Positions 50,561 to 59,023 of a stretch of DNA of 64,000 nt are shown here, in pieces. The DNA is taken from the NCBI GenBank assembly GCA_009702045.1, contig WLIV01000010.1, forward strand, positions 1 to 64,000. Reading direction: 5' to 3'. Origin of the DNA: Actinomycetota bacterium. Lineage in GTDB: Bacteria; Actinomycetota; Acidimicrobiia; Acidimicrobiales; Ilumatobacteraceae. Position numbers and translations under genes: made by a program. The first letter of the stretch is position 1, and every line of letters begins with the position of its first letter. A model generated the notes under the pieces. The model did no database searches. It was not told the DNA's origin and saw only the letters and a list, made by a program, of their open reading frames with translations.

Positions 50561-50603
50561 TATCTTCCCCCTTGTGAGTAGCGGCCAACTGCCGCTGCCG
50601 AAC

Positions 50604-50633
50604 ATATTAGGTGTACTCATTCAGCTCTGTCCA
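50604..50633 (-). promoter_or_regulatory. Promoter of binding-protein gene 2
   Basis: Minus strand: TGGACA (50633-50628), an 18-base spacer and TAATAT (50609-50604). GAGTACACC lies in the spacer, as in copy 1. Confidence 0.65.
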
Positions 50634-50732
50634 GCGATTCCTCACCATGGTCAGGGCTGCTCCAGCAAGATAGGGACACCGAATAACGATCGATAGCCCA
50701 CATCGTCATCATCGTGCGCACGCACGCCGCCA

Positions 50733-51935
50733 TCAAACGATGCCGGCACTGTGCAGTCTCGCGATCTGCTCCTGGTTGAGGCCGAGTTCGGCGAGCACTT
50801 CGTCCGTGTGCTCGCCCAGCAGTGGCGCCGGGTGCTCGATCGCGAACGGTTGCCCTTTCACGGGGGCTGCCCAGCCGACGCTGGTGAACGGCCCGGCGTG
50901 CGGGTGCACCGATTCGTGGATGATGCCGCGCGACTTCAGATGCGGATCGTCGCGCAGGTCGGCGACCTGGTTGGCCGGCCCGAGCGCAATGTCGGCCTCC
51001 AGCGCCAGCGCGGTCCACTGGGCCTGTGTGCGCGTGTGGAAGATCTCCTGCAACACGTGCGCCAGGCTGTCGCCGCCGACACCAGAACCAAAATCGACCG
51101 GGGCACTCTCGTCGTTGCTGGACAGCAGATCGTCGCGACCGACCGCCCGGCAGAAGTTGCCCCAGAACTTCGACTCGATCGCGCAGAACAACATGAACTT
51201 GTTGTCGCTCGTCTCGTAGAAGTGGTACTTCGCACTGGGACCGTTCTGCGGCATGCCACGCCGATCGGTGAGCCGGGCAGCGTTCCACTCGTACGTCGCG
51301 TGGAACCACTGCGTCGCCAGCACGGCGTCCGAACCGGCACCGTCGATGTATGCGCCTTCACCGGTGCGATCGCGCTGGATCAATGCAGCCACCGCGGTGA
51401 GGGCCGTATTGGTCGCCGCGACAGTGGTGCCGTCGCTCATGCCACCGAGTTCCTTCGCCAGACCGTCGTCGCCCATCCCCAGCGACACACCTCCACCGAG
51501 CGCGCCCATCATCTGTCCGTGGGTCGGGATCTCGGCGTACGGGCCTGTGGCGCCGAACCCGCTGCACTGGGCGTAGACGATGTCGGGCTTGACGGCCCGT
51601 TGCTGCTCGTAGCCGATCCCCAGTCGCGTGCAGGCGTCGCCGGCGAAACCGTCGATGAAGATGTCTGCCGTGCGGATCAGGTCGAAGAAGATCGCCTTGC
51701 CCTCGTCGGAACGCAGGTTCAGCGTCATCGACCGCTTGTTGCGGTTGACATACATGTGCGCCGGACTGTGGTGCGGTGTGATCTGACCGAGGAAGTCGCG
51801 CAGGTAGTCACCGACCCCCGGTGCCTCCACCTTGATCACTGTCGCACCCAGATCGCCAAGTAGTCGGCTGGTCTGGTCGCCGTTGAACAACACCGCGCAC
51901 TCCACGACGCGCACACCTTCGAGCAGTTTGATCAT
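50733..51935 (-). CDS. Family III CoA transferase (CaiB/BaiF)
   Basis: 400 residues, one CaiB/BaiF domain. The opening LEGVRVVECAVLFNGDQTSRLLGDLGATVIKVEAPG, then NRNKRSMTLNLRSDEGK and KPDIVYAQCSGFGATGPYAE, are typical. It should transfer CoA between carboxylates without ATP. GGAGGA precedes the ATG. It follows a mycofactocin-type SDR by ten bases and ends the catabolic part of the minus-strand block; the duplicated binding-protein units follow with their own promoters. Its N-terminal glycine loop differs from the tandem enzyme upstream, so the two probably handle different steps or donors. Confidence 0.85.
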   Translation of the reverse strand: MIKLLEGVRVVECAVLFNGDQTSRLLGDLGATVIKVEAPGVGDYLRDFLGQITPHHSPAHMYVNRNKRSMTLNLRSDEGKAIFFDLIRTADIFIDGFAGDACTRLGIGYEQQRAVKPDIVYAQCSGFGATGPYAEIPTHGQMMGALGGGVSLGMGDDGLAKELGGMSDGTTVAATNTALTAVAALIQRDRTGEGAYIDGAGSDAVLATQWFHATYEWNAARLTDRRGMPQNGPSAKYHFYETSDNKFMLFCAIESKFWGNFCRAVGRDDLLSSNDESAPVDFGSGVGGDSLAHVLQEIFHTRTQAQWTALALEADIALGPANQVADLRDDPHLKSRGIIHESVHPHAGPFTSVGWAAPVKGQPFAIEHPAPLLGEHTDEVLAELGLNQEQIARLHSAGIV

Positions 51936-51945
51936 CGCGTTCCTC

Positions 51946-52755
51946 CTAGGGCTTGTTGGTGTTGCCGGCGTCGACGGGCAGCGCCACGCCGGTGACCCAC
52001 TGGGCTTGATCGGACATCAGCCACACGACCGCGTTGGAGACGTCCTCGGGCTGGATGACGTCGATCGGCAGCATGTTCGCCGCGCCCATCAAGAACAGCG
52101 GCTCCTTCTCCACCATCTCTGCCACGACCGGCTGCATGCCCATGAACGTGGCAACGCCGGTGGGGTGCACCGTGTTGACGCGAATGCTGTGTTTCGCCAG
52201 TTCGTTGGCGAGCGACCGCATCAGGCCGACGACCGCGTGCTTGGCTGCGGCGTAGTGCGCCCACGGGGCTTGGCCACGGATTCCAGCAGCGGAGCTGGTG
52301 ATCACGATCGAGCCACCTCGCCCGTTGGCGATCATCGAGGGCACCACTGCCTTGCACGTGTTCCACGCGCCGCGCATGGAGGTATCGACGATCGCGTCGT
52401 ACTCATCGTCCTCGATGTCGAGGAACGGGGTCGGCTTCCAGATCCCGGCGTTGGCCGACACGACGTCGACCGAGCCGAACTTGGCCAGACCCTTGTCGAC
52501 GATCGCCTGCACGGCCGCCCGGTCGCGCACATCGGCGATACCGAACACGACCTGCCCACCTGCGGCTTCGACGAGGCGGGCGGTCTCCTCCAGCTCCTCG
52601 TACGTGGCCATCGGCGCCTGCGTCTGCGGAATCGGTGCGCAGATGTCGCACAGGATCAGGTTGGCCCCCTCCTGCGCCATCCGCACTGCGTGCGTGCGAC
52701 CTTGGCCATGGCCGGCGCCGGTGACGAAACCGACCTTGCCTTCGAGTAGCTGCAT
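51946..52755 (-). CDS. Mycofactocin-coupled SDR family oxidoreductase
   Basis: 269 residues. GAGHGQGRTHAVRMAQEGA and the insert DICAPIPQTQAPMATYEELEE mark the mycofactocin-dependent SDR group, as in the paralogue at 19155. ANAG and the catalytic YAAAK are present. It would oxidise an alcohol while holding its nicotinamide cofactor tightly. CGGAG precedes the ATG. It lies between two CoA-transferase genes, the same association as in the 16714-19964 unit. No mycofactocin synthesis genes are visible in the window. Confidence 0.8.
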   Translation of the reverse strand: MQLLEGKVGFVTGAGHGQGRTHAVRMAQEGANLILCDICAPIPQTQAPMATYEELEETARLVEAAGGQVVFGIADVRDRAAVQAIVDKGLAKFGSVDVVSANAGIWKPTPFLDIEDDEYDAIVDTSMRGAWNTCKAVVPSMIANGRGGSIVITSSAAGIRGQAPWAHYAAAKHAVVGLMRSLANELAKHSIRVNTVHPTGVATFMGMQPVVAEMVEKEPLFLMGAANMLPIDVIQPEDVSNAVVWLMSDQAQWVTGVALPVDAGNTNKP

Positions 52756-52803
52756 GATGAACTCCGTGTTCGTGATGGGTTGGGCGAAGAGGGGGTGACG
52801 GTG

Positions 52804-55116
52804 TCAGCGAACGAGCCGCTGCTCGCGGAAGGCGTCGATCGATTCGGGCGACAGACCCGCCTCGAGCAGGATCTCGGTGGTGTGTGCTCCGAGCTCAGGT
52901 GCAAGTCGGTACGCAGGCATCTGCGCGGAGGTCATCCGCAGCAACTGATCGATGCCGCGCACCTTCACGTCGCGCGAGTGATCCACCTCGGCGGCTCGAC
53001 GCGTGCGCTGGTTCTCGGGGTCGCGCAGGAACGTCGCTGTCTGCCGCTCGGTCTTCGGTGCTACCGCAGGAACACCGGCAGCCGTCAGCTCGGCCACCCA
53101 GTCGGCAGTGCCGCGGGCCTCGAAGAGTGCGCCGAGTGCATCGCCGAGGTCGTCGCTGTCGATGTCGGTCAACTCAGCACCGGTCCACTCCGCGGGCAAC
53201 CGGTTGCCCAGTGCAGCGCGCAACGCCGCCGCATCGCGCGGCATCTGCGCGGAGAGGCACAGCCAGCCGTCAGCAGTGGGGTACAGCCGCTCGAGCGCGG
53301 AGAAGCCGTACTGCAACGGGTCGAGCCGCTCGGCGCCCAGCACCTCGCCGTCGGCGCGGCGGACGATGTGCGAGATGCCATCGAGCGCCGCGTTGATCTG
53401 GGGACTCTCGACATACTGGCCCTTGCCGGTCTGCTGGCGGTGCAGCAGGCCCATCAGGGTCGCGATCGCACCCACCAACCCGCCGCCCGGGTCTTCGTTG
53501 CCGGTGGGGTACATCGGTGGGTTGAAGCGACCGGCCACCTCGAAGCAACCACCGACGAAGCCCGACATGTTCGGGGCGAAGCTCTGCCGCAGGTGGTCGG
53601 GCCCGGAGGAACCCCAGCCGGGTGAGTACACGTACACGACAGCGGGGTTCAGCGCCGCCGCCTGCTCATAACCCACACCCAACCGCTCGGCCGCTCCCGG
53701 CCGCATGTTGTGGTGAATCACGTCGGCGTTGGCAATCAGATGCTGGCGAACACCGGCCAGTGCGTCGGCCTTCATGTCGGCGGCGATCGAGCGCTTCCCC
53801 GCCTGTGCCGAGCGAAAGACGACCGCCAGCCCACGGAGCGGATCGCCCGCCAGGGGTTCCAGCTTCACCACGTCGGCACCGAGGTCGGCCATCAGGCGCG
53901 GCGCGTACGGCCCGGCGTAGTAGGCGCCGAGGTCGAGGATGCGCACGCCGGCCAGGGGTGCGACGTCGGCACCACCGGTCGGGGCGGGGCGCGCCATGGG
54001 CGTCCAATCGGCCACGAGGGCGGTGCCACCCTCGCCGACCCGGGGGGCAGGCCGGGGGGCGACATGCGGTGACGCCGCGAAGCGGATCGGCGGAGCGACC
54101 TGCTGCAACGCGCCCAACACCGGGTCGTCGACCTGGACCACCATGCCGTTGTGCAGCACCTGCGGCTGGTCGAACGACTGGCACCGTCGAAGGTGCTCGA
54201 CCGCGCAGACGTCGGCCGCGCCCAGCAGCGCCAGCCACTCGTGGCGCGGGCGTTGGAGGAACAGCGCGGGAATCTCCTCCGCGACGATCAGCGCCTGCTC
54301 GGGCGTCAACGGCACACCCATCTCGTGCGCGGTCTCTCCAGCGGGGATTCGATCGGTGAGATCGAGCACCTTCATCAGTCGGCCGAACGCGCCGACCGCC
54401 CCGGTGTGGACACCGAGGTATTCCTCGTCTGCACAGAGGAACGTGCGGGTGACCAGACGGTTCGCGCCCGGCACGTGCATCCCTTGGCCCGAGTCGGTGT
54501 CGCCCCAGAGCATCATCAAGTACGCGAGCGCGCCGTCATAGAGCGAGGTCTCGACGTGTCGGCCAATACCGTCGATGTTGCGGCGGTAGAGCGCTGCGAG
54601 GACGCCGGCCGCACCGAGATACGACGCGCCGGCGGAAGCGAACGGCATGCCCTCGAAGATCGGCGCGGGACGGTAGCCGGGCTGCTCGGCCATCGTGCCG
54701 ACCAACGCATGGACGAGAGCCTCCTGGCCTGGCACATCGCGCCACGGGCCGTCGACGCCGAAGCCACTGATCGAGCACGACACGACGTGCGGCGCGCGTG
54801 CACGGATCGCCGCTTCGCCAAGACCCAGTCGCTCGGCGACGCCCGGGCGCCAGCTCTCCACGACCACATCTGCTCGCGAGATGAGGTCCAACACCTGCTC
54901 GACGCCCGCTTCGCTGTGCAGGTCGACGGTGAGGCTGCGCTTGTTACGCAGGTTGACTGCGTAGTCGATCGCAAGTTGCTCGCGCGACGGGTGGCCGCCG
55001 GGCGGCTCAACCCACACGACATCCGCGCCGTAGTCGGCCAACATGCGCGTCATTCGCGGGCCAGCAGTCCCTCTGCTGCAATCCACCACGCGCAGCCCTG
55101 CGAGCGGTCCGGTCAT
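52804..55116 (-). CDS. Tandem-domain family III CoA transferase (CaiB/BaiF)
   Basis: 770 residues with two CaiB/BaiF domains. Domain 1 starts at LAGLRVVDCSRGTAGPRMTRMLADYGADVVWVEPP. Domain 2 starts near residue 385 at LAGVRILDLGAYYAGPYAPRLMADLGADVVKLEP, closest to the standard family sequence. In domain 1 the opening is less typical (CSRGTAGPR), which may mean that one half is structural. AGGAGG stands before the ATG. It follows the racemase by 31 bases. It probably activates the imported acid by taking CoA from a pathway product. The paralogue at 16714 has the same design. Confidence 0.85.
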   Translation of the reverse strand: MTGPLAGLRVVDCSRGTAGPRMTRMLADYGADVVWVEPPGGHPSREQLAIDYAVNLRNKRSLTVDLHSEAGVEQVLDLISRADVVVESWRPGVAERLGLGEAAIRARAPHVVSCSISGFGVDGPWRDVPGQEALVHALVGTMAEQPGYRPAPIFEGMPFASAGASYLGAAGVLAALYRRNIDGIGRHVETSLYDGALAYLMMLWGDTDSGQGMHVPGANRLVTRTFLCADEEYLGVHTGAVGAFGRLMKVLDLTDRIPAGETAHEMGVPLTPEQALIVAEEIPALFLQRPRHEWLALLGAADVCAVEHLRRCQSFDQPQVLHNGMVVQVDDPVLGALQQVAPPIRFAASPHVAPRPAPRVGEGGTALVADWTPMARPAPTGGADVAPLAGVRILDLGAYYAGPYAPRLMADLGADVVKLEPLAGDPLRGLAVVFRSAQAGKRSIAADMKADALAGVRQHLIANADVIHHNMRPGAAERLGVGYEQAAALNPAVVYVYSPGWGSSGPDHLRQSFAPNMSGFVGGCFEVAGRFNPPMYPTGNEDPGGGLVGAIATLMGLLHRQQTGKGQYVESPQINAALDGISHIVRRADGEVLGAERLDPLQYGFSALERLYPTADGWLCLSAQMPRDAAALRAALGNRLPAEWTGAELTDIDSDDLGDALGALFEARGTADWVAELTAAGVPAVAPKTERQTATFLRDPENQRTRRAAEVDHSRDVKVRGIDQLLRMTSAQMPAYRLAPELGAHTTEILLEAGLSPESIDAFREQRLVR

Positions 55117-55147
55117 GGTCGACCCTCCTGGTGAGATCTTCTGCATG

Positions 55148-56317
55148 TCATGAAAGTGGTGGCGCGCTGATCGTGCCCGCGTCCACGAGCGCTTCGACTG
55201 CGGCACCGTCGAGACCCCATCCGGCCAACGTGTCGGCCAACGGCACGGCACATTCGGCCCACGGGCGGATAGCCGCCGGTGTCGCACTAAAGCGCGGAAC
55301 TGGCGCAGTCTGCATCGCGCCCTCGTACTCCACGAAGGTGCCGCGAGAGACGTTGTGCGGGTGTTCCCACGACTCCCTCATCGACAGCACCGGAGCGAAG
55401 CAGGCGTCGAAGCCATCCATGATTGCGACCCACTCGTCGCGGGTCTTGGTGAGGAACACCCGCGTGAAGGCACGACGGATGTCGTCGAACCGGCTCTCGT
55501 CGAACTGCCCGGGCAAGTCGGCCTCGGTCAGACCCATCCGCGAGATGAGCGTGACGTAGAACTTGGGCTCGAGCGCGCCGACTGCGACGTGCTGGCCATC
55601 CGCGGTCTCGTAGAGGGCGTAGTAGGGCGTGCCACCGTCGGTGAGGTTCGACCCAGGAGTATCGCTCCAGTCGCCCAACGACAGACCGGCCTGCAGCACG
55701 GACGACAGCACCGCGGCGCTGTCGAGCATGGAGCAGTCGATGACCTGCCCGCGACCCGTGGTGCCAACTGCGTGCAGCGCAGTGGTGATGCCGAACGCGA
55801 GCAACATGCCGCCCGCCCAGTCGCCCAGGTAGTTCACCGGCAGCACCGGTGGTCCGCCCTTGGAACCGACCGTGTGCAGCGTGCCCGAGATGGCCGAGTA
55901 GTTGATGTCGTGTCCGGCCTTCATCGCCCAGTCGCCGTCTTGACCCCACCCGGTCATGCGCGCATAGACAAGCCGAGGGTTGTTCGCGAGGCACTCGTCT
56001 GGGCCGACGCCCATCCGTTCGACGACGCCCGGGCGGAACCCTTCGATGAACACGTCGGCGCGACTGATCAGTTCGCGCAACACCTGCACCCCATCGGGGC
56101 GACTGAGATCGATCGAGACCGCACGCTTGCCACGGTCCAACGGCTGGCCACGGGTGAGGCCCACCGTTGCACCGACCGAGGCCCCGGCCGCGGGGCGACC
56201 GATACGCAACACTTCGGCCCCGTGGTCGGCGAGGAACATCGAGCCGAACGAGCCCGGGGGCCCGCCCATCTCAATTACCTTTACGCCGTGCAACGCACTG
56301 TGCGACAACACCGTCAC
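55148..56317 (-). CDS. Alpha-methylacyl-CoA racemase-like protein
   Basis: 389 residues of the CaiB/BaiF fold, in the alpha-methylacyl-CoA racemase branch. The expected catalytic residues are visible: His136 in GHDINYSAISG, Asp166 in LGDWAGGM and the Glu in VGALEPKFY. It would exchange R and S forms of a 2-methylacyl-CoA, which is needed before beta-oxidation of branched side chains such as those of sterols and isoprenoids. GTG 56317 overlaps the upstream stop (GTGA); GTG 56311 is an alternative. This is the best substrate hint in the block: a methyl-branched acyl-CoA. Confidence 0.85.
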   Translation of the reverse strand: MTVLSHSALHGVKVIEMGGPPGSFGSMFLADHGAEVLRIGRPAAGASVGATVGLTRGQPLDRGKRAVSIDLSRPDGVQVLRELISRADVFIEGFRPGVVERMGVGPDECLANNPRLVYARMTGWGQDGDWAMKAGHDINYSAISGTLHTVGSKGGPPVLPVNYLGDWAGGMLLAFGITTALHAVGTTGRGQVIDCSMLDSAAVLSSVLQAGLSLGDWSDTPGSNLTDGGTPYYALYETADGQHVAVGALEPKFYVTLISRMGLTEADLPGQFDESRFDDIRRAFTRVFLTKTRDEWVAIMDGFDACFAPVLSMRESWEHPHNVSRGTFVEYEGAMQTAPVPRFSATPAAIRPWAECAVPLADTLAGWGLDGAAVEALVDAGTISAPPLS

Positions 56318-57447
56318 CCCGGGAGCAACGACTTGTTGATGGTGAAGCCGAACAGTTCCTCTGCATTGCGATAGGTGATCGCGTCGATTTCGTCCTGCGG
56401 CACACCGGCGAACAGGTCGGTACACGCCTGCTGCGTATTGGGGAACGGCGTGTCGGCGTGCGGGTAGTCCGACTCCCACAGAATGCGATCCATTGCGAAG
56501 TCGTGGCGATACTTCAACCCCACCGGCTCCTCGATCATGCAGAACCACATGTTCCGGCGGGCGACCTCGGACGGCATGATGTGCGCATCGGGGATGTGGG
56601 TCCAGCCCTGGTGGCGCAGCCACTGACGGTCGGCACGCTCCAGCGCGGCGGTGATCCAGCCGATACCGCCTTCCGACCACACCAGCTTGATGCCGGGGAA
56701 CTTGCGCGGCACCGGGCTCACCATCATGCTCACCGATGAGCGGGCGGCACCGGCGAACGCGGCAGCGATCTCGACCATCGGGATCGTGCCGGCCAGCGAC
56801 ACCTGCGCGGACGCCCCACCGATGTGCATGCAGATCGGCAGACCGGCCGCCTCGCACAGCTCGAACAACGGGTACCAGTACTCGGTGTGATACCCGGGCA
56901 GACCGAGGTTGGAGGGATCCTCCATCCAGCACAGCGCCTTCGAGCCACGATCGATCATCCGCTCGGTCTCCGCGACTGCGAGGGCGACGTCCCACACCGG
57001 TGCGATGTGCATCGGCACGAAGACATCAGGCTTGGCCGCGCACCACTCGTCGATCATGTAGTCGTTCCACGCACGCACGCAGGTGACGGCCAACTCCTTG
57101 TCGGCGAACGTCTCGAACTTGCGACCGGCGAACCCGGGCAATGTCGGGAACGACACGCTGGCGAGAATGCCGTTGCTGATGAGATCCTTGGCGCGTTCGT
57201 GCGGGTCGTAGCAGCCCTTGCGCATCTCATCGAAACGCACGGGCTCGGCGCCCCAGGTCTCGTACGGGCGGCCGGCGACGGCGTTGAGGCCCATCGTCGT
57301 TTCTTGGCCGCCCTCCCACACCCAGATCTGGCGGCCGTCGGCCTCCACCACGTGCGGCACGCGGTCCTTCAGCTTCTGCGGAACGCGGTCGACCCACACC
57401 CCGGCCGACTCGATGATGTGATCGTCGACGCTGAACAGACTGAACAT
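56314..57447 (-). CDS. Amidohydrolase 2 family metal-dependent hydrolase/decarboxylase
   Basis: 377 residues. The N-terminal metal motif is DDH (FSVDDHIIES), a barrel histidine is in ICMHIGGASAQ and the C-terminal aspartate in WESDYPHADT. It is the fourth amidohydrolase-2 paralogue in the window. AAGGGA precedes ATG 57447. It is the first gene of the minus-strand run with racemase, CoA transferases, SDR and transporter, so it may act on the same compound, for instance by decarboxylation or hydrolysis. The divergent TetR gene starts at 57589. Confidence 0.8.
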   Translation of the reverse strand: MFSLFSVDDHIIESAGVWVDRVPQKLKDRVPHVVEADGRQIWVWEGGQETTMGLNAVAGRPYETWGAEPVRFDEMRKGCYDPHERAKDLISNGILASVSFPTLPGFAGRKFETFADKELAVTCVRAWNDYMIDEWCAAKPDVFVPMHIAPVWDVALAVAETERMIDRGSKALCWMEDPSNLGLPGYHTEYWYPLFELCEAAGLPICMHIGGASAQVSLAGTIPMVEIAAAFAGAARSSVSMMVSPVPRKFPGIKLVWSEGGIGWITAALERADRQWLRHQGWTHIPDAHIMPSEVARRNMWFCMIEEPVGLKYRHDFAMDRILWESDYPHADTPFPNTQQACTDLFAGVPQDEIDAITYRNAEELFGFTINKSLLPG

Positions 57448-57535
57448 GGTGTTCCCTTCGAGAACGCTGGCCGTTTCCCCCGAAACAGCACGATGATTGC
57501 ACCGCAACAATGCAAACGGTAGTGGACTACTATTC

Positions 57536-57551
57536 GTGTGTCAACATACAC
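57536..57551. promoter_or_regulatory. Imperfect inverted repeat in TetR/amidohydrolase divergent region
   Basis: GTGTGT-CAAC-ATACAC: arms match in five of six bases. It lies just after a possible -10 TACTAT (57528-57533) for the TetR gene, a usual place for an autoregulatory TetR operator. No -35 was recognised. Confidence 0.3.
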
Positions 57552-57588
57552 TTCGACGAGTATCCGCAGGACCGCAGAAGGGAGCCCG

Positions 57589-58230
57589 ATGCTTGCGAAC
57601 ACCGCACGACGCACACCGGCCGAGCAGGGATTGCGCGAACGCAAGAAGGAACGCACGAAGTCGGCGATGATCGATGCCGCACTCGAACTGTTCGCTGAGC
57701 GGGGCTACGACAACGTCACTGTGCAGGACATCGCCGACGCCGCACAGGTGTCGGCCACCACGTTCTTCCGCTACTTCCCCACCAAGGAGGACGTGCTGTT
57801 CACGGTGGGGCCCGCCTTCGCGCCGTTGCTCGAAGCCGCCGTCGACGCGGCACCGCCCGAACTCGACGACCTGGAGGTCTTCCACCTCACCGCCCGCCAA
57901 GTGCTCGCCGAACGCTTCAACCTCGACCACGTGCGCAAGCGCTACCGCGTGTCCGTCAGCACCCCCGAGTTACGGGGCCGCGTCTCCGACACGGGGCGCG
58001 TCTGGCGCGACGCCGTCTCTGTCGCGTTGCAGCGACGGCACGGACTCTCCTCACCGACACGCGAGATCGAGCTCACCGTGCGCATCGGCAACGCCGTGCT
58101 GAACGCCGCGCTCGACGAATGGAGCGCCGACGCCTCGGGGATGTTCACCGAGGAGCACCTGCTCACCCTGCTCGACGAATGGTTCGCCGCCATGCGGGCC
58201 GCCAGCGGCCAGTGGTCAGCTGGGGACTGA
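57589..58230 (+). CDS. TetR-family transcriptional regulator
   Basis: 213 residues. The helix-turn-helix lies at about residues 28-72 (NVTVQDIADAAQVSATTFFRYFPTKEDVL), a close match to the regulator at 29876 in this region. The C-terminal part is a helical ligand domain of unknown specificity. GAAGGGAG supports ATG 57589; an in-frame start at 57538 lies in the promoter region. It is divergent from the 13-kb minus-strand catabolic and transport block, and is the obvious candidate to control it. It is convergent with the SDR at 58235. Confidence 0.85.
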   Translation: MLANTARRTPAEQGLRERKKERTKSAMIDAALELFAERGYDNVTVQDIADAAQVSATTFFRYFPTKEDVLFTVGPAFAPLLEAAVDAAPPELDDLEVFHLTARQVLAERFNLDHVRKRYRVSVSTPELRGRVSDTGRVWRDAVSVALQRRHGLSSPTREIELTVRIGNAVLNAALDEWSADASGMFTEEHLLTLLDEWFAAMRAASGQWSAGD

Positions 58231-58234
58231 TCCC

Positions 58235-59020
58235 TCACAAGTCCGTCAGCGTGCCTCCGTCGACGGCCACGTCCGTACCCGTCACCCAACTGGCGCGCTC
58301 GGAGCACAGGAACACGATCATCGCGGCGACCTCCTCGGGTTCACCCACGCGGCCGGCGGCGATCGGCTGGCGCTCCATCATCCGCCGCTCGATGTCGTCC
58401 TCCGTCCGGCCCGTCGCCGCCGCGGCCGCGGCGTAACCACCCAGCACACTGGACGTGCGGGTCAGCCCGGGCAGTACGCAGTTCGTCAGCACGCCATCTC
58501 GTGAGTACGCCTGGGCCAGGTTGCGCGTGACATGCAACAGCGCGGCCTTCGCCGCGCCGTAGGGGCCGAAGCGCGGGTCGGCGTGGCGCGACATCGTCGA
58601 CCCGACGTTCACCACCCGGCCCCAGCGCTGACCCACCATCAGCGGCATGCACTCCATCGTCAGCCGCAGCGCACTGGTGACATTGAGCGTGTACAGGTCG
58701 TGCCACTCGTCCTCGTCGAAGTCCTTCAGCGCGCTGCCACCGCCACCGGCGTTGTTGACCACGATGTCGACGCCGCCGAACGACGCGACCGCGGCGTCGC
58801 TCAGCGCCGCTGACGACTCGCGCTCCATCACGTCGGCACACACCGCAACCACCGAGGTCAGCTCGGCCAGCTCGTCGCGTACCTCGTTCAGCGGACCCTG
58901 CTCGCGAGCGCACAACACCAGTGACACACCCTCGGCGGCCAAGAGATGCGCCGTCGCCCGGCCAATACCCTTGCTCGCACCGGTGACGATGGCCCGGCGA
59001 CCGTTGAGACCGAGATCCAT
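58235..59020 (-). CDS. SDR family oxidoreductase
   Basis: 261 residues. It has TGASKGIG (13-20), NNAG (NNAGGGGSA) and the catalytic YGAAK, ending DVAVDGGTLTDL. A long alanine-rich insert (GGYAAAAAATGRTEDDIERRM) before the C-terminal strand is unusual and may form part of the substrate lid. It follows the cyclase gene by three bases on the minus strand. Likely reaction: alcohol/ketone interconversion on a CoA ester; the substrate is unknown. Confidence 0.8.
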   Translation of the reverse strand: MDLGLNGRRAIVTGASKGIGRATAHLLAAEGVSLVLCAREQGPLNEVRDELAELTSVVAVCADVMERESSAALSDAAVASFGGVDIVVNNAGGGGSALKDFDEDEWHDLYTLNVTSALRLTMECMPLMVGQRWGRVVNVGSTMSRHADPRFGPYGAAKAALLHVTRNLAQAYSRDGVLTNCVLPGLTRTSSVLGGYAAAAAATGRTEDDIERRMMERQPIAAGRVGEPEEVAAMIVFLCSERASWVTGTDVAVDGGTLTDL

Positions 59021-59023
59021 CGC

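Larger units (their letters stand above)
49204..50633 (-). repeat. Tandem duplication unit, copy 2 (promoter-gene-terminator)
   Basis: Second copy of the duplicated unit described for 47738-49169: TGGACA/TAATAT promoter, TTG-started lipoprotein gene and perfect GC-rich hairpin. The hairpin is less decayed here than in copy 1. Confidence 0.8.
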
